Notes: generated from the letters alone by a model not told the origin. A stretch of 64,000 bases of DNA from Pseudomonas citronellolis (GCF_029335315.1 NZ_JARJLT010000296.1:1-64000), one strand, 5' to 3'. Shown: positions 1 through 10,141, counted from the first letter of the stretch. Numbers and translations: made by a program.

Positions 1-601
1 GGCCGTTGGTGACCACGCCGACGATGTTGTTGATCTTCTGCTCCAGGTCCACGGCGCTGTCGATGCGCAGGTTGTGCACGTCGAGGATGATGTTGCCGTT
101 GTCGGTCAGCACGCCCTCGCGGTAGACCGGGTCGCCGCCCAGCTTGACCAGCTGGCGCGCCACGTGGCTGCGGGCCATGGGGATGACCTCGACCGGCAGC
201 GGGAAGGCGCCGAGGATCGGCACCAGCTTGCTCTGGTCGGCGATGCAGACGAACTGCTTGGCCACGGCCGCGACGATCTTCTCGCGGGTCAGCGCGGCGC
301 CGCCGCCCTTGATCAGTTCCAGGCGCTCGTTGGTTTCGTCGGCGCCGTCGACGTAGAACTCCAGCTCGCTGACCGTGTTCAGGTCGTAGACCGGGATGCC
401 GTGGCCCTTCAGGCGCTGGGCGGTGGCTTCGGAGCTGGCCACGGCGCCGTCGAACTCGGCCTTGTGCCTGGCCAGCAGGTCGATGAAGAAGTTGGCGGTG
501 GAGCCGGTGCCGACGCCGACGATGCTCTTGCTGTCGAGGTGCGGGAGGATGTGGTCGACGGCGGCCTGGGCCACGGCCTGCTTGAGCTGGTCCTGGTTCA
601 T
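1..601 (-). CDS. rpiA: Ribose-5-phosphate isomerase A (3' end cut off by the window edge)
   Basis: Interconverts ribose 5-phosphate and ribulose 5-phosphate in the non-oxidative pentose phosphate pathway, in the cytosol. I translated it from the minus strand: it begins [10 protein letters not shown] and shows the RpiA phosphate-binding GTGSTA motif near residue 30, the VDGADE active-site motif near residue 85 and the KGGGAAL motif just after it. About 200 codons are present. The family is about 220 residues, so only a short C-terminal piece lies outside the window. It is divergent from ilvA, and the 141 bp between the two starts must hold both promoters. The pair rpiA-ilvA in this orientation is the arrangement I recall from Pseudomonas chromosomes. 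Identification is secure from the motifs. Confidence 0.93.
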   Translation of the reverse strand, partial: MNQDQLKQAVAQAAVDHILPHLDSKSIVGVGTGSTANFFIDLLARHKAEFDGAVASSEATAQRLKGHGIPVYDLNTVSELEFYVDGADETNERLELIKGGGAALTREKIVAAVAKQFVCIADQSKLVPILGAFPLPVEVIPMARSHVARQLVKLGGDPVYREGVLTDNGNIILDVHNLRIDSAVDLEQKINNIVGVVTNG

Positions 602-742
602 GTATCGGGTTCCGGCTGGGGAAAGGGACTTGAGCCGCGAATTATAGCGGCGACGCCCGCCGAATGTGGATTCGCCGCCCGGCCGTCCGCCGACTGGAGT
701 AGACTGCCGGCTTTGTGCCCGACCCCTGCGAAGCCCGCCCCG

Positions 743-2257
743 ATGCTCGAACAGTACGTCAAGAAGATCCTCACCTCGCGCGTCTACGACGTCGCCGTGG
801 AAACCCCGCTGCAGCCGGCCCGCCGCCTTTCCGAGCGCCTGGACAACCAGGTCCTGCTCAAGCGCGAGGACCTGCAGCCGGTGTTCAGCTTCAAGATTCG
901 CGGCGCCTACAACAAGCTGGCGCAGCTGAACCCCGAGGAGCTGGCGCGCGGCGTGGTCACCGCCTCGGCCGGCAACCACGCCCAGGGCCTGGCCCTGGCG
1001 GCGAAGGAGCTGGGGGTGAAGGCGACCATCGTCATGCCGCGCACCACGCCGGAGCTCAAGGTCCAGGGCGTGCGCGCCCGCGGCGGCAAGGTGGTGCTGC
1101 ACGGCGACGCTTTCCCCGAGGCGCTGGCGCACTCGCTGAAGCTGGTGGAGGAAAAGGGCTACGCCTACATCCACCCCTATGACGACCCGGACGTGATCGC
1201 CGGCCAGGGTACCGTGGCGATGGAAATCCTCCGCCAGCATCCGGGGCGCCTGGACGCCATCTTCGTGCCGGTGGGCGGCGGCGGCCTGGTCGCCGGCATC
1301 GCCGCCTACGTCAAATACCTGCGCCCCGAGGTGCGGGTGATCGGCGTCGAGCCGGACGACTCCAACTGCCTGCAGGCCGCCATGGCCGCCGGCGAGCGCG
1401 TGGTGCTCGGCCAGGTCGGGCTGTTCGCCGACGGCGTGGCGGTGGCGCAGATCGGCCAGCACACCTTCGACATCTGCAAGCAGTACGTCGATGAAGTGAT
1501 CACCGTCAGCACCGACGAGATCTGCGCGGCGATCAAGGACATCTACGACGATACCCGCTCGATCACCGAGCCGGCCGGCGCCCTGGCGGTGGCCGGGATC
1601 AAGCGCTACGTCGAGCGCGACGGCGTGCGCGGGCAGACCCTGGTGGCCATCGACTCGGGCGCCAACATCAACTTCGACCGCCTGCGCCATGTCGCCGAGC
1701 GCGCCGAGCTGGGCGAGAAGCGCGAAGCCATCATCGCCGTGACCATCCCCGAGCGTCCGGGCAGCTTCAAGGCGTTCTGCGAAGCCATCGGCAAGCGCCA
1801 GATCACCGAGTTCAACTACCGCTACAACACCGACAGCGAAGCGCACATCTTCGTCGGCGTGCAGACCCACCCGGACAACGACCCGCGCGCGGCGCTGGTC
1901 GAGCAACTGCGCGGGCAGGGCTTCCCGGTGCTGGACCTGACCGACAACGAACTGGCCAAGCTGCACATCCGCCACATGGTCGGCGGCCATTCGCCGCGGG
2001 TCAGCGACGAGCAGGTGTTCCGCTTCGAGTTCCCCGAGCGCCCCGGCGCGCTGTTCAACTTCCTCAACAAGCTCGGCGGGCGCTGGAACATCACCATGTT
2101 CCACTACCGCAACCACGGCGCCGCCGACGGTCGCGTGGTCGCCGGCCTGCAGGTGCCGGCCGAGGAGCGCCACCTGGTGGCGCAGGCGCTGGAAGAGATC
2201 GGCTACCCGTACTGGGACGAGAGCGACAACCCGGCCTACAAGCTGTTCCTCGGCTGA
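743..2257 (+). CDS. ilvA: Threonine ammonia-lyase (threonine dehydratase), biosynthetic
   Basis: PLP enzyme that deaminates L-threonine to 2-oxobutanoate, the first committed step of isoleucine synthesis. The 504-residue product starts [10 protein letters not shown]. The PLP lysine is K51 in [10 protein letters not shown], and the glycine-rich phosphate-binding loop VGGGGLVAG follows near residue 180. The C-terminal third holds two ACT-like regulatory domains ([14 protein letters not shown] and [14 protein letters not shown]), the mark of the feedback-regulated biosynthetic enzyme rather than the short catabolic one. The open frame continues far upstream of 743, but that part is antisense to rpiA. 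The ATG at 743 gives the normal family N-terminus. ilvD (19412-21250) belongs to the same pathway but is not linked to it in an operon. Confidence 0.95.
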   Translation: MLEQYVKKILTSRVYDVAVETPLQPARRLSERLDNQVLLKREDLQPVFSFKIRGAYNKLAQLNPEELARGVVTASAGNHAQGLALAAKELGVKATIVMPRTTPELKVQGVRARGGKVVLHGDAFPEALAHSLKLVEEKGYAYIHPYDDPDVIAGQGTVAMEILRQHPGRLDAIFVPVGGGGLVAGIAAYVKYLRPEVRVIGVEPDDSNCLQAAMAAGERVVLGQVGLFADGVAVAQIGQHTFDICKQYVDEVITVSTDEICAAIKDIYDDTRSITEPAGALAVAGIKRYVERDGVRGQTLVAIDSGANINFDRLRHVAERAELGEKREAIIAVTIPERPGSFKAFCEAIGKRQITEFNYRYNTDSEAHIFVGVQTHPDNDPRAALVEQLRGQGFPVLDLTDNELAKLHIRHMVGGHSPRVSDEQVFRFEFPERPGALFNFLNKLGGRWNITMFHYRNHGAADGRVVAGLQVPAEERHLVAQALEEIGYPYWDESDNPAYKLFLG

Positions 2258-2369
2258 CGCCACGGCGGGCGGGAACGCCGGGGCGGCCGTCGCTGTCCCA
2301 GCTCAACCCGCCGGCCGGCAGCGCTGCTAGGCTGATGGAACAGCCCGAACCGCGACAGGGAACGCCCGC

Positions 2370-2837
2370 ATGGAAACCTACCAGACCCTCAAGATCCTCC
2401 ACGGCGTCGCCGTGGCCGTACCGCTGCTGGCCATCCTCGGCCTGGGCTGGTACGGCTGGCGCAGTTGGCGTGGCGGGGATGCCGGCGTGCTGGCCAAGGC
2501 GCTGCAGCGCATCGGCCTGGCCGCCTGGCTGCTGATCGCCGGCAGCGTGATCAGCCTGCCGGTCAGCGGCTGGCAGATGGTCCATCGCGCCGGCTTCGCG
2601 TTGAGCCATACCTGGCTGCTGGCCAGCGCCTGCCTGCTGATCCTGGTGGCGGTCTTCTGGCTGCTGTTCACCAGCCGCCTGTGGCGCATCCGCGCGTTGG
2701 CGGTGAGCGCCCGCGACAGCGGCGAGCCGTTGGCCGAGCGCGCCGTGCGCGAGCTGCGCTTCGGCGCCGCGTTCTTCGTCATTGCGCTGCTCGGCTGGCT
2801 GGCCATACTCGCGCTGATGCTGGCCAAGCCGGTCTAG
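2370..2837 (+). CDS. DUF2269-type integral membrane protein (first of a tandem pair)
   Basis: A 155-residue protein with about four hydrophobic segments, beginning METYQTLKILHGVAVAVPLLA. A conserved histidine sits in the first helix (LKILHGVAV), and there are short loops with arginines. Length, helix spacing and the start of helix 1 match the DUF2269 family of small bacterial membrane proteins, whose function I do not know. The next gene encodes a protein of the same length and architecture 29 bp downstream, so the two look like a tandem duplication that may form a heteromeric membrane unit. There is no signal peptide beyond helix 1 and no catalytic motif I recognise. The ATG at 2370 lies a few bases after a purine-rich GGGAA stretch. 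Confidence 0.75.
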   Translation: METYQTLKILHGVAVAVPLLAILGLGWYGWRSWRGGDAGVLAKALQRIGLAAWLLIAGSVISLPVSGWQMVHRAGFALSHTWLLASACLLILVAVFWLLFTSRLWRIRALAVSARDSGEPLAERAVRELRFGAAFFVIALLGWLAILALMLAKPV

Positions 2838-2866
2838 CTTCAGCCCCGCCCGGCAATGGAGTGCCG

Positions 2867-3334
2867 ATGAGCCCCTACCTGCTGCTCAAGACCCTGCACA
2901 TCCTGTCCGCCACCTTGCTGTTCGGCACCGGCCTGGGCTCGGCCTACTACGCCTGGCGGGCCTGGCGCAGCGGCAGCCTGGAGGCGATCCGGGTGACCTT
3001 CCGCCACCTGGTCACCGCCGATTGGCTGTTCATTGCCAGCAGCGCGGTGTTCCAGCCGCTCAGCGGCCTGGCCATGGCGCACTGGGCCGGCTGGCCGCTG
3101 GGCCAGGGCTGGCTGCTGTGGAGCCTGGGCCTGTATGTGTTCGCCGGCGCCTGCTGGTTGCCGGTGGTCTGGCTGCAGATGCGCGTGCGCGATCTGGCCG
3201 AGGCGGCGACGGCGGCGGAAGCCGCGCTGCCGCCGCGGGCCTTCTTCTATATGCGCTGGTGGTTCGCCCTGGGCTGGCCGGCGTTCCTGGCCTTCCTGGC
3301 GATCTTCTGGCTGATGGTCAACAAGCCGCTGTGA
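2867..3334 (+). CDS. DUF2269-type integral membrane protein (second of a tandem pair)
   Basis: A 155-residue protein starting MSPYLLLKTLHILSATLLFGTG. It shares the LKTLHILSA-type first helix with the preceding gene (LKILHGVAV) and has four predicted membrane helices, a tryptophan-rich segment (HWAGWPLGQGWLLWSLGLY) and a C-terminal helix ending in VNKPL, like the AKPV end of its neighbour. It probably belongs to the same transcript, with 29 bp between the genes. The longer open frame from 2465 overlaps the first gene out of frame and is not used. The ATG at 2867 is preceded by a GGAG motif. Function unknown: I see no metal-binding or enzymatic motif beyond the helix-1 histidine. It converges with the HAD phosphatase gene. 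Confidence 0.75.
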   Translation: MSPYLLLKTLHILSATLLFGTGLGSAYYAWRAWRSGSLEAIRVTFRHLVTADWLFIASSAVFQPLSGLAMAHWAGWPLGQGWLLWSLGLYVFAGACWLPVVWLQMRVRDLAEAATAAEAALPPRAFFYMRWWFALGWPAFLAFLAIFWLMVNKPL

Positions 3335-3340
3335 CGCGGC

Positions 3341-4000
3341 TCAGTCGCGCAGGCTGAGCACCGGCCAGCCGCGGGCCTCGGCGGTGGCGCGGAGGACGTC
3401 GTCGGGGTCGACGGCGACCGGGTGGGCGACCACTTCCAGCAGCGGCAGGTCGTTGCGCGAATCGCTGTAGAAGTAGCTGCCTTCCAGGCTCAGCCCGGTT
3501 TCTTCCAGCCAGCGCTGCAGGCGGGTCACCTTGCCGCCCTGGAAGCAAGGCACGTCGCAGGTCTGGCCGGTGTAGAGGCCGTCGCGCATCTCGCACTCGG
3601 TGGCGATCAGGGTTTCCACGCCCAGGCGCTCGGCGATCGGGCCGGTGACGAAGCGGTTGGTCGCGGTGATGATCACCAGGCGGTCGCCGGCGGCGCGGTG
3701 CTCGGCCAGCAGGGCCTCGCCCCTGGCCAGGATGATCGGCTCGATGACCTCGTCCATGAACTGGCGATGCCAGATGGCCAGCTGCTCGACCGAGTTGCGC
3801 CCGAGGATCGCCTGGGTGAAGGCCTGGTAGGCGAACACGTCGAGGGTGCCGGCCTGGTAGTCGGTGTAGAAGGCGTCGTTGCGCGCCTGGTATTCGTCGG
3901 CGTCGACCAGGCCGCGCTGGCACAACCACTCGCCCCAGCTGTGATCGCTGTCACCGGCCAGGAGCGTGTTGTCGAGGTCGAAGAGGGCCAGACGCGGCAT
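3341..4000 (-). CDS. HAD-IB family hydrolase (SerB-like phosphatase)
   Basis: A 219-residue haloacid-dehalogenase superfamily protein of subfamily IB. Motif I is [12 protein letters not shown] near residues 7-18, with the nucleophile and acid/base aspartates in DLD. Motif II is VIITATNR near residue 109. The lysine of motif III is in QGGKVTRL, and motif IV is [10 protein letters not shown] with the acidic pair. The helical cap between motifs I and II resembles phosphoserine phosphatase and related phosphomonoesterases. The substrate cannot be read from the sequence. It lies divergently upstream of rppH, with about 145 bp between the start codons. In PAO1 I recall a homologue at the same place. 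I give no gene symbol because SerB, ThrH and other IB phosphatases share these motifs. Confidence 0.85.
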   Translation of the reverse strand: MPRLALFDLDNTLLAGDSDHSWGEWLCQRGLVDADEYQARNDAFYTDYQAGTLDVFAYQAFTQAILGRNSVEQLAIWHRQFMDEVIEPIILARGEALLAEHRAAGDRLVIITATNRFVTGPIAERLGVETLIATECEMRDGLYTGQTCDVPCFQGGKVTRLQRWLEETGLSLEGSYFYSDSRNDLPLLEVVAHPVAVDPDDVLRATAEARGWPVLSLRD

Positions 4001-4145
4001 GGTTCACCCTTAATTGCGAAAGCGGAAAAGTCGCCTAGAGTAACGGCTTTTGCCGGCCCTGCCCATGCGCGCCAAGCCTCGCGTTGCCGCTCTCACAGGC
4101 TTTGTGGAACAATGCGGGCACACGCGTTTTCGAGGATGTCCCGCC

Positions 4146-4625
4146 GTGATCGATCCCGATGGTTTTCGCCCCAATGTCGGCATCATCCTCTCCAACGAGG
4201 CCGGGCAGGTTCTGTGGGCGCGGCGCATCAACCAGGAGGCCTGGCAGTTCCCGCAAGGCGGCATCAATGCCCGGGAAACCCCTGAAGAGGCGCTGTACCG
4301 CGAGCTGAACGAAGAGGTCGGCCTGGAAGAACAGGATGTGCGCATCCTCGCCTGCACGCGGGGTTGGCTACGCTATCGCCTGCCGCAACGACTGGTGCGC
4401 ACCAACAGCCAGCCGCTGTGCATAGGCCAGAAACAGAAGTGGTTCCTGTTGCGCCTGACCGGCGACGAGAACCGCGTACGCATGGACGTGACAGGCAAGC
4501 CGGAGTTCGATGGCTGGCGCTGGGTGAGCTACTGGTACCCGCTGGGGCAGGTGGTCACCTTCAAGCGCGAGGTCTACCGGCGTGCCCTGAAGGAATTGGC
4601 GCCCCGCCTGCTGGCGCGGGACTGA
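4146..4625 (+). CDS. rppH: RNA pyrophosphohydrolase (Nudix)
   Basis: Removes pyrophosphate from the 5' triphosphate of mRNAs and so opens them to RNase E decay. The 159-residue protein carries the complete Nudix box, with [22 protein letters not shown] following the G-x5-E-x7-REU-x-EE-x-GU pattern near residues 37-59. It also has the RppH-type N-terminus [13 protein letters not shown] chose the GTG at 4146 because the family starts [12 protein letters not shown], and a GAGGA ribosome-binding site lies just upstream at about 4131. The same frame is open further upstream (ATG at 4050), but that would add 32 residues unlike the family. ptsP follows after 22 bp, an arrangement common in gammaproteobacteria and consistent with one transcript. 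Confidence 0.93.
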   Translation: MIDPDGFRPNVGIILSNEAGQVLWARRINQEAWQFPQGGINARETPEEALYRELNEEVGLEEQDVRILACTRGWLRYRLPQRLVRTNSQPLCIGQKQKWFLLRLTGDENRVRMDVTGKPEFDGWRWVSYWYPLGQVVTFKREVYRRALKELAPRLLARD

Positions 4626-4647
4626 ACAAGGAGATAAGGCCCTGAGC

Positions 4648-6927
4648 ATGCTCAACACGCTGCGCAAGATCGTCCAGGAAGTGAACGCCGCCAAGGATCT
4701 CAAGGCGGCGCTGGGGATCATCGTGCTGCGGGTCAAGGAGGCCATGGGCACCCAGGTGTGCTCGGTGTACCTGCTCGACCCGGAGAGCAACCGCTTCGTG
4801 CTGATGGCCACCGAGGGCCTGAACAAGCGCTCCATCGGCAAGGTCAGCATGGCGCCGAACGAAGGCCTGGTCGGCCTGGTCGGCACCCGCGAGGAGCCGC
4901 TGAACCTGGAGAACGCCTCCGAGCACCCGCGCTACCGCTACTTCGCCGAGACCGGCGAGGAACGCTACGCCTCCTTCCTCGGCGCGCCGATCATCCACCA
5001 CCGTCGGGTGATGGGCGTTCTGGTCGTGCAACAGAAGGAAAAGCGCCAGTTCGACGAGGGCGAGGAAGCCTTCCTGGTGACCATGAGCGCGCAGCTCGCC
5101 GGGGTCATCGCCCACGCCGAGGCCACCGGCTCGATCCGCGGCCTGGGCAAGCTCGGCAAGGGCATCCAGGAGGCCAAGTTCGTCGGCGTCCCCGGCGCCC
5201 CCGGCGTGGCCGTGGGCAAGGCCGTGGTGGTGCTGCCGCCGGCCGACCTGGAAGTGGTCCCGGACAAGCCGATCGACGACGTCGAGGCCGAGGTCGAGCG
5301 CTTCAAGCAGGCCCTGGAGTCGGTCCGCGAGGACATGCGCAACCTCTCCAGCAAGCTCGCCACCCAGTTGCGCAAGGAAGAGCGCGCGCTGTTCGACGTC
5401 TACCTGATGATGCTCGACGACGCCTCCATCGGCCTCGAAGTGAAGCGCATCATCCGCTCCGGCCAGTGGGCCCAGGGCGCCCTGCGCCAGGTGGTGATGG
5501 AGCACGTCGCGCGCTTCGAACTGATGGACGACGCCTACCTGCGCGAGCGCGCCTCCGACGTCAAGGACATCGGCCGGCGTATCCTCGCTTACCTCCAGGA
5601 AGAGCGTAAGCAGAACCTGACCTACCCCGACCAGACCATCATCGTCAGCGAGGAGCTGTCCCCGGCGATGCTCGGCGAAGTGCCCGAGGGCAAGCTGGTC
5701 GGCCTGATCTCGGTGCTCGGCTCGGGCAACTCGCACGTCGCCATCCTCGCCCGCGCCATGGGCATTCCCACGGTGATGGGCGCGGTCGACCTGCCGTACT
5801 CCAAGGTCGACGGCATCGACCTGATCGTCGACGGCTACCACGGCGAGATCTACACCAACCCGTCGCCGCAGCTGGTCAAGCAGTACGGCGAAGTGGTCGC
5901 CGAAGAGAAGGAGCTGAGCAAGGGCCTGGCCGCGCTGCGCGAGCTGCCCTGCGAGACCCTCGACGGCCACCGCATGCCGCTGTGGGTCAACACCGGCCTG
6001 CTGGCCGACGTGGCGCGCGCCCAGGAGCGCGGCGCCGAGGGCGTTGGCCTGTACCGCACGGAAGTGCCGTTCATGATCAACGACCGCTTCCCCAGCGAAA
6101 AGGAGCAGCTGGCGATCTACCGCGAGCAGCTCTCGGCGTTCCACCCGCTGCCGGTGACCATGCGTACCCTGGACATCGGCGGCGACAAGGCGCTGTCCTA
6201 CTTCCCGATCAAGGAAGACAACCCGTTCCTCGGCTGGCGCGGCATCCGCGTCACCCTCGACCACCCGGAAATCTTCCTGGTGCAGACCCGCGCCATGCTC
6301 AAGGCCAGCGAAGGCCTGAACAACCTGCGCATCCTGCTGCCGATGATCTCCGGCACCCATGAGCTGGAAGAGGCGCTGCACCTGATCCACCGCGCCTGGG
6401 GCGAGATCCGCGACGAAGGCGTGGACATCCCGATGCCGCCGATCGGCATGATGGTGGAAATCCCCGCGGCCGTGTACCAGACCCGCGAGCTGGCGCGCCA
6501 GGTGGACTTCCTCTCGGTCGGCTCCAACGACCTGACCCAGTACCTGCTGGCGGTGGACCGCAACAACCCGCGCGTGGCCGACCTCTACGACTACCTGCAC
6601 CCGGCGGTGCTGCAGGCGCTGAAGAAGGTGGTCGACGACGCTCACGCCGAAGGCAAGCCGGTGAGCATCTGCGGCGAGATGGCCGGCGACCCGGCGGCGG
6701 CGGTGCTGCTCATGGCGATGGGCTTCGATTCGCTGTCGATGAACGCCACCAACTTGCCGAAAGTGAAGTGGCTGCTGCGCCAGATCACCCTGGGCAAGGC
6801 CCGGGAGCTGCTCGGCCAACTGATGACCTTCGACAACCCGCAGGTGATCCACAGCTCCCTGCACCTGGCATTGCGCAACCTCGGCCTCGGCCGGGTGATC
6901 AACCCGGCGGCGACCATCCAGGGCTGA
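4648..6927 (+). CDS. ptsP: Phosphoenolpyruvate-protein phosphotransferase of the nitrogen PTS (EI-Ntr)
   Basis: First enzyme of the nitrogen-related phosphotransferase system. It takes phosphate from PEP and passes it to NPr and EIIA-Ntr, which regulate potassium uptake and carbon/nitrogen physiology. The 759-residue chain has an N-terminal GAF domain (about residues 15-160), which separates EI-Ntr from sugar EI. The EI phospho-histidine domain follows, with the active His363 in [16 protein letters not shown]. The C-terminal PEP-binding TIM barrel comes last, with [10 protein letters not shown] and the signatures [15 protein letters not shown] and CGEMAGDP. Length is normal for the family. 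It directly follows rppH. A GGAG motif (4629-4632) and a further purine-rich run precede the ATG. Confidence 0.97.
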   Translation: MLNTLRKIVQEVNAAKDLKAALGIIVLRVKEAMGTQVCSVYLLDPESNRFVLMATEGLNKRSIGKVSMAPNEGLVGLVGTREEPLNLENASEHPRYRYFAETGEERYASFLGAPIIHHRRVMGVLVVQQKEKRQFDEGEEAFLVTMSAQLAGVIAHAEATGSIRGLGKLGKGIQEAKFVGVPGAPGVAVGKAVVVLPPADLEVVPDKPIDDVEAEVERFKQALESVREDMRNLSSKLATQLRKEERALFDVYLMMLDDASIGLEVKRIIRSGQWAQGALRQVVMEHVARFELMDDAYLRERASDVKDIGRRILAYLQEERKQNLTYPDQTIIVSEELSPAMLGEVPEGKLVGLISVLGSGNSHVAILARAMGIPTVMGAVDLPYSKVDGIDLIVDGYHGEIYTNPSPQLVKQYGEVVAEEKELSKGLAALRELPCETLDGHRMPLWVNTGLLADVARAQERGAEGVGLYRTEVPFMINDRFPSEKEQLAIYREQLSAFHPLPVTMRTLDIGGDKALSYFPIKEDNPFLGWRGIRVTLDHPEIFLVQTRAMLKASEGLNNLRILLPMISGTHELEEALHLIHRAWGEIRDEGVDIPMPPIGMMVEIPAAVYQTRELARQVDFLSVGSNDLTQYLLAVDRNNPRVADLYDYLHPAVLQALKKVVDDAHAEGKPVSICGEMAGDPAAAVLLMAMGFDSLSMNATNLPKVKWLLRQITLGKARELLGQLMTFDNPQVIHSSLHLALRNLGLGRVINPAATIQG

Positions 6928-7005
6928 AGCCCGGAACCGCCGCCCTCCCCGGAGCTGAGTCGTCCCCGGGAGCCCGTAGAAACCGGCACCGCCGGAAGTA
7001 GGCTT

Positions 7006-8040
7006 ATGGACGAGCAGCAAGACCTCGCGGGCAGCCCCGGCGCCTCCCGCGAAGCCATCGAGAAGACCCTGCGCTACGCCCTGGAAATCGTCAGCGACGG
7101 TATCTGGGATTGGGATATCCGCAGCGACGACGTCAAGCGCAGCCCGGGCTGGTACCGCATGCTCGGCTACCCCCTCGACGGCCTGCCGGAAAGCGTCGCC
7201 ACCTGGCATTCGGTGATCCACCCCGACGACTTCCCGCAGGTCATGCGCGGCTTCCAGGCCTACCTGGACGGCAGCCAGGCGACCTACGCCGAGGAGTACC
7301 GCTGCCGTTGCGCCAACGGCGACTACCTGTGGATAAGGGATCACGGCCGCTTCGTCGAGTTCGCCGAAGACGGCAGCGCCACGCGCATGATCGGCGCGCA
7401 TCACAATATCCACGAGCGCAAGCTGATCGAGCTGGAGCTGCAGCGGCGCAACGAGGAACTTCGCGAGCTCAACCACAACCTCGAACAACTGGTGGCGCAG
7501 CGCACCGAAGCGTTGCGCCGCGCGAACCTGGCGCTGGCCGAGCAGGCCGCGGTGGCGGTTCGCCTGAGCGAGACCGATCCGCTGACGCAGATCCACAACC
7601 GCCGCCGCTTCGAAGGCAGCCTGCAGCACGAATGGCAGCGCTTCCAGCGCCACGGCTACGACGTCAGCGTGCTGATGTTCGACCTCGACCACTTCAAGCG
7701 CATCAACGACAGCCTCGGCCACCCGGCCGGCGACCAGGTGCTGGTGGCGGTGACCCAGGCGGTGCGCCATTCCCTGCGCGAACAGGACTGCTTCGCCCGC
7801 TGGGGCGGCGAAGAGTTCGTCGTGTTGCTGCCCAACACGCCGCTGGTGGCCGCCGGCGCCCTGGCCGAGCGCCTGCGCCTGTTGATCGGCGCAGCCGGCG
7901 GCGACTTGTTCCCACCGCTCACCGCCAGCTTCGCCCTGGCCGGCATGCGCCGCGGCGAGCCGCTGGAACAGCTGTTGCGACGCCTGGACGACGGCCTCTA
8001 CCGCGCCAAGCGCCAGCGCGACTGCATCGAGGTGTGCTGA
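7006..8040 (+). CDS. Diguanylate cyclase with PAS sensor domain
   Basis: Makes cyclic di-GMP from two GTP, favouring the sessile state. A PAS_3-type domain occupies residues 20-140 (YRMLGYPLDGLPESVATW, then IHPDDF, then EYRCRCANGDYLWIRDHGR), followed by a coiled-coil linker (residues 140-185) and a GGDEF domain. The active-site loop is GGEEF at residues 267-271. An RxxD inhibitory I-site (REQD, 258-261) lies five residues before it, so both catalysis and product feedback should be intact. There are no membrane helices, so the protein is cytosolic. It starts 78 bp after ptsP and ends at a REP-rich gap. The signal sensed by the PAS domain cannot be inferred. Confidence 0.92.
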   Translation: MDEQQDLAGSPGASREAIEKTLRYALEIVSDGIWDWDIRSDDVKRSPGWYRMLGYPLDGLPESVATWHSVIHPDDFPQVMRGFQAYLDGSQATYAEEYRCRCANGDYLWIRDHGRFVEFAEDGSATRMIGAHHNIHERKLIELELQRRNEELRELNHNLEQLVAQRTEALRRANLALAEQAAVAVRLSETDPLTQIHNRRRFEGSLQHEWQRFQRHGYDVSVLMFDLDHFKRINDSLGHPAGDQVLVAVTQAVRHSLREQDCFARWGGEEFVVLLPNTPLVAAGALAERLRLLIGAAGGDLFPPLTASFALAGMRRGEPLEQLLRRLDDGLYRAKRQRDCIEVC

Positions 8041-8128
8041 TCGGGCGTTCGCGCCGATTTTGCAGGAGCGGATTCATCCGTGATCCAGCATCGCGCCGGA
8101 ATATCGCGAGAGCGTGCGGCGCGCCCGG

Positions 8129-8242
8129 TAGGGCGTATAACCGTTCGCGGTTATACGCCGACGCCCGCCACTCCATGGCCGGGCTTGGCGTCAGTCGAGC
8201 CTTTCGAGCGGCGGATAACGCTGCGCGCTATTCGCCCTACGT
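8129..8242. repeat. REPIN: two inverted REP palindromes between the DGC and NRDE genes
   Basis: Two palindromes of one family face each other. The left copy (8129-8159) reads TAGGGCGTATAACCG, a TTCG loop and the mirror arm. The right copy (8210-8242) reads GGCGGATAACGC, a short loop and GCTATTCGCCCTACG. The shared ends (GTAGGGCG and its complement) point outward, making a 114-bp inverted pair, the usual form of a REPIN. A second, different REP-like stem (CGGATTCATCCG, 8069-8080, within GCAGGAGCGGATTCATCCG) precedes it. The same family recurs at 16585-16617 and 24377-24527. Such elements are moved by RAYT transposases encoded elsewhere in the genome. Confidence 0.85.
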
Positions 8243-8253
8243 ATCGAGGAATC

Positions 8254-9006
8254 CTATAGACCGAGGTCCAGGTGGATCTCGCCCAGGCGCGCGCCCTCGG
8301 GGCCGAAGCTGCGTTCGATGAACTCACGCCGGCCGCTGGCGTGGACCCGCAGCACGCTGCTGGCACGGGTGCCGTAGTTGGCGCTGGCGATGAATACGCT
8401 GGACAACAGGCGCTCGGTGGCCAGGCCAACGCCGGTTTCCGGCAGTTGCTCGTCGGCCGGCCGCTCGCGGTCGCCGAGCAAGGCCAGCAAGGCCTGCGGA
8501 TTGGCTTCGTCGAGGTGTTCGGCCAGCGCGGCACGGGCGCGTTGCAGCTTCGGCCAGGGCGTGTCGAGCTCGGCGTTGGACAGCCCGTGCAGGCCCGCCG
8601 GCAGCGCGCGCGGCGCACCGGCGCGGGGGTTGAAGTAGAACAGTTGCCGGCCGTCGCCCAGCAACAGGTTGAAGCCGGAATACTCGCTGGCGCGGCGTTG
8701 CACGTCGGCCAGGAATTCCAGCGGCGCCTGTCGCCCGCGCAGGAAACCGGCCACCAGCTCGCCCCGCGAGCGTGGCCCGAGCGGCTGGCCGGGGTCGCGT
8801 ACATTGGTCAGCGCGGCGAAGCGCCCGCCGGGGCCCACCCCCATCCAGCTGCCGCCGGCCTCCAGGTCGCGCCCGGCGTACACGCCCGGCGCGTCCTCCC
8901 AGGCCGCCAGCGGCAACGTCGGGCGGGCATAGAACTCGTCACGGTTGGCCGCGACGACGAAGGGCGTGGCGTGTCCGGGGCGCCAGGCGAAAACGATCAG
9001 GCACAT
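8254..9006 (-). CDS. NRDE/TANGO2 family protein
   Basis: A 250-residue protein starting MCLIVFAW, with the family-naming NRDE motif at AANRDEFYARPT near residues 19-30 and the conserved GGSWMGV and ALTNVRDP motifs. The cysteine directly after the initiator methionine is the position expected for an N-terminal nucleophile fold. The eukaryotic homologue TANGO2 has been linked to lipid or haem handling, but the bacterial role is not settled and I do not assign one. It is monocistronic, transcribed toward the REPIN, with the divergent gap 9007-9335 upstream. Length and motif order are typical, so it looks intact. Confidence 0.85.
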   Translation of the reverse strand: MCLIVFAWRPGHATPFVVAANRDEFYARPTLPLAAWEDAPGVYAGRDLEAGGSWMGVGPGGRFAALTNVRDPGQPLGPRSRGELVAGFLRGRQAPLEFLADVQRRASEYSGFNLLLGDGRQLFYFNPRAGAPRALPAGLHGLSNAELDTPWPKLQRARAALAEHLDEANPQALLALLGDRERPADEQLPETGVGLATERLLSSVFIASANYGTRASSVLRVHASGRREFIERSFGPEGARLGEIHLDLGL

Positions 9007-9335
9007 GGGGAAGACCGTGCGGTGGTGGTACCGGCAGGGTAGGAAACTGTCGGCGCGGACTCAATAGCTTCCGCGTCGCCCAGCGCTTCCGCGTAAGTGG
9101 ATTCCCACATCGATCGCGGTGTTTGCCATATATCCCGCTAATCGCCCGACCATTAAAGTGCGCCTCCCACGGACGAACACCGGCTTCAGGACGAAGCCAC
9201 CTGATTCCACCGTCGCCGGCTGGCGGAGATGAAAGTTTCTTCATCTTGCGCTGCCCGGCGCGGACCATCCCGAGGAGCGGCTGCCGCCCCGGGCGCAATT
9301 TCGGTACCATGCCGCTTTTGCCACCCGAGGTCCGC
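9007..9335. other. Intergenic gap between NRDE and TauE genes
   Basis: A 329-bp divergent gap that should contain promoters for both neighbours. It holds an AT-rich patch (around 9120-9160) in otherwise GC-rich DNA, and a short direct repeat, CTTCCGCGT, at about 9067 and 9086. I see no convincing -35/-10 pair, terminator or RNA gene. Confidence 0.4.
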
Positions 9336-10121
9336 ATGGAGTTCCTTCTGTACCTGGTGCTGGGCGCCTGCGCCGGGGTGCTGGCCGGACTGTTCGGCGT
9401 CGGCGGCGGGCTGATCATCGTGCCGGTGCTGGTGTTCAGCTTCACCGCCCATGGCTTCCCGGTCGACGTGCTGACGCAGATGGCGGTCGGCACCTCGCTG
9501 GCGACCATCGTCTTCACCTCGATCAATTCCATTCGCGAGCACCACCGCCGTGGCGCCGTGCTCTGGCCGGTGTTCGTCTGGATGACCGTGGGCATCGTCG
9601 TCGGCAGCGCCCTGGGCGCGCTCACTGCGTCGAAGATCCAGGGTCCGGTGCTGCAGAAGATCATCGGTACCTTCGCCGTGCTGATTTCCATCCAGATGGC
9701 CCTCGGCCTGCAGCCCAAGGCTGGCGGCAGCCTGCCGGGCAAGGCCGGGCTGGGCGCGGCCGGCGGCTTCATCGGCTGGGCCTCGGCGATCTTCGGCATC
9801 GGCGGCGGTTCGCTGACCGTGCCTTTCCTGTCCTGGCGCGGCGTCTCCATGCAGCAGGCGGTGGCGACGTCCTCGGCCTGCGGCCTGCCGATCGCCATCG
9901 CCGGGGCGATTTCGTTCATCGTGGTCGGCTGGCACCGGCCCGAGCTGCCGCAGTGGAGCTTCGGCTTCGTCTACCTACCGGCGCTGGTGGGCATCGCCGT
10001 GACCAGCATGTTTTTCGCCCGGATCGGCGCGCGCCTGGCGCACCGCCTGCCGGCCAAGGTGCTCAAGCGCCTGTTCGCCTTGCTGATGTTCTGCGTCGGC
10101 ATGAGCTTCCTGCTCAAATGA
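9336..10121 (+). CDS. TauE/SafE (TSUP) family membrane transporter
   Basis: A 261-residue polytopic protein with about eight hydrophobic segments arranged as two related halves. Each half contains the family glycine motif: AGLFGVGGGLIIVPVL near residues 14-29 and GWASAIFGIGGGSLTVPFL near residues 145-165. This internal duplication is diagnostic of the TSUP/TauE family, whose members carry sulfite, sulfoacetate and related organosulfur anions. The substrate here is unknown. I chose the ATG at 9336 because the protein begins MEFLLYLVLGACAGVLAG, the usual short lead into helix 1. The frame is open upstream, but that sequence is not family-like. lgt follows 20 bp downstream with an AGGAGA ribosome-binding site, so co-transcription is likely. 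Confidence 0.88.
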   Translation: MEFLLYLVLGACAGVLAGLFGVGGGLIIVPVLVFSFTAHGFPVDVLTQMAVGTSLATIVFTSINSIREHHRRGAVLWPVFVWMTVGIVVGSALGALTASKIQGPVLQKIIGTFAVLISIQMALGLQPKAGGSLPGKAGLGAAGGFIGWASAIFGIGGGSLTVPFLSWRGVSMQQAVATSSACGLPIAIAGAISFIVVGWHRPELPQWSFGFVYLPALVGIAVTSMFFARIGARLAHRLPAKVLKRLFALLMFCVGMSFLLK

Positions 10122-10141
10122 TTCACCCTTAGGAGAAAGCG

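Noticed and set aside
74-742. N-terminal extension of ilvA by 223 codons
   Set aside because: The stretch is antisense to rpiA, and its Val/Gly/Asp-rich product is unlike any threonine dehydratase.
4561-7770. A 1069-codon open frame on the minus strand
   Set aside because: It is antisense to ptsP and the diguanylate cyclase gene, whose plus-strand products show full family motifs. The antisense product is a low-complexity Ala/His/Leu/Gln/Val mix typical of high-GC mirror frames.
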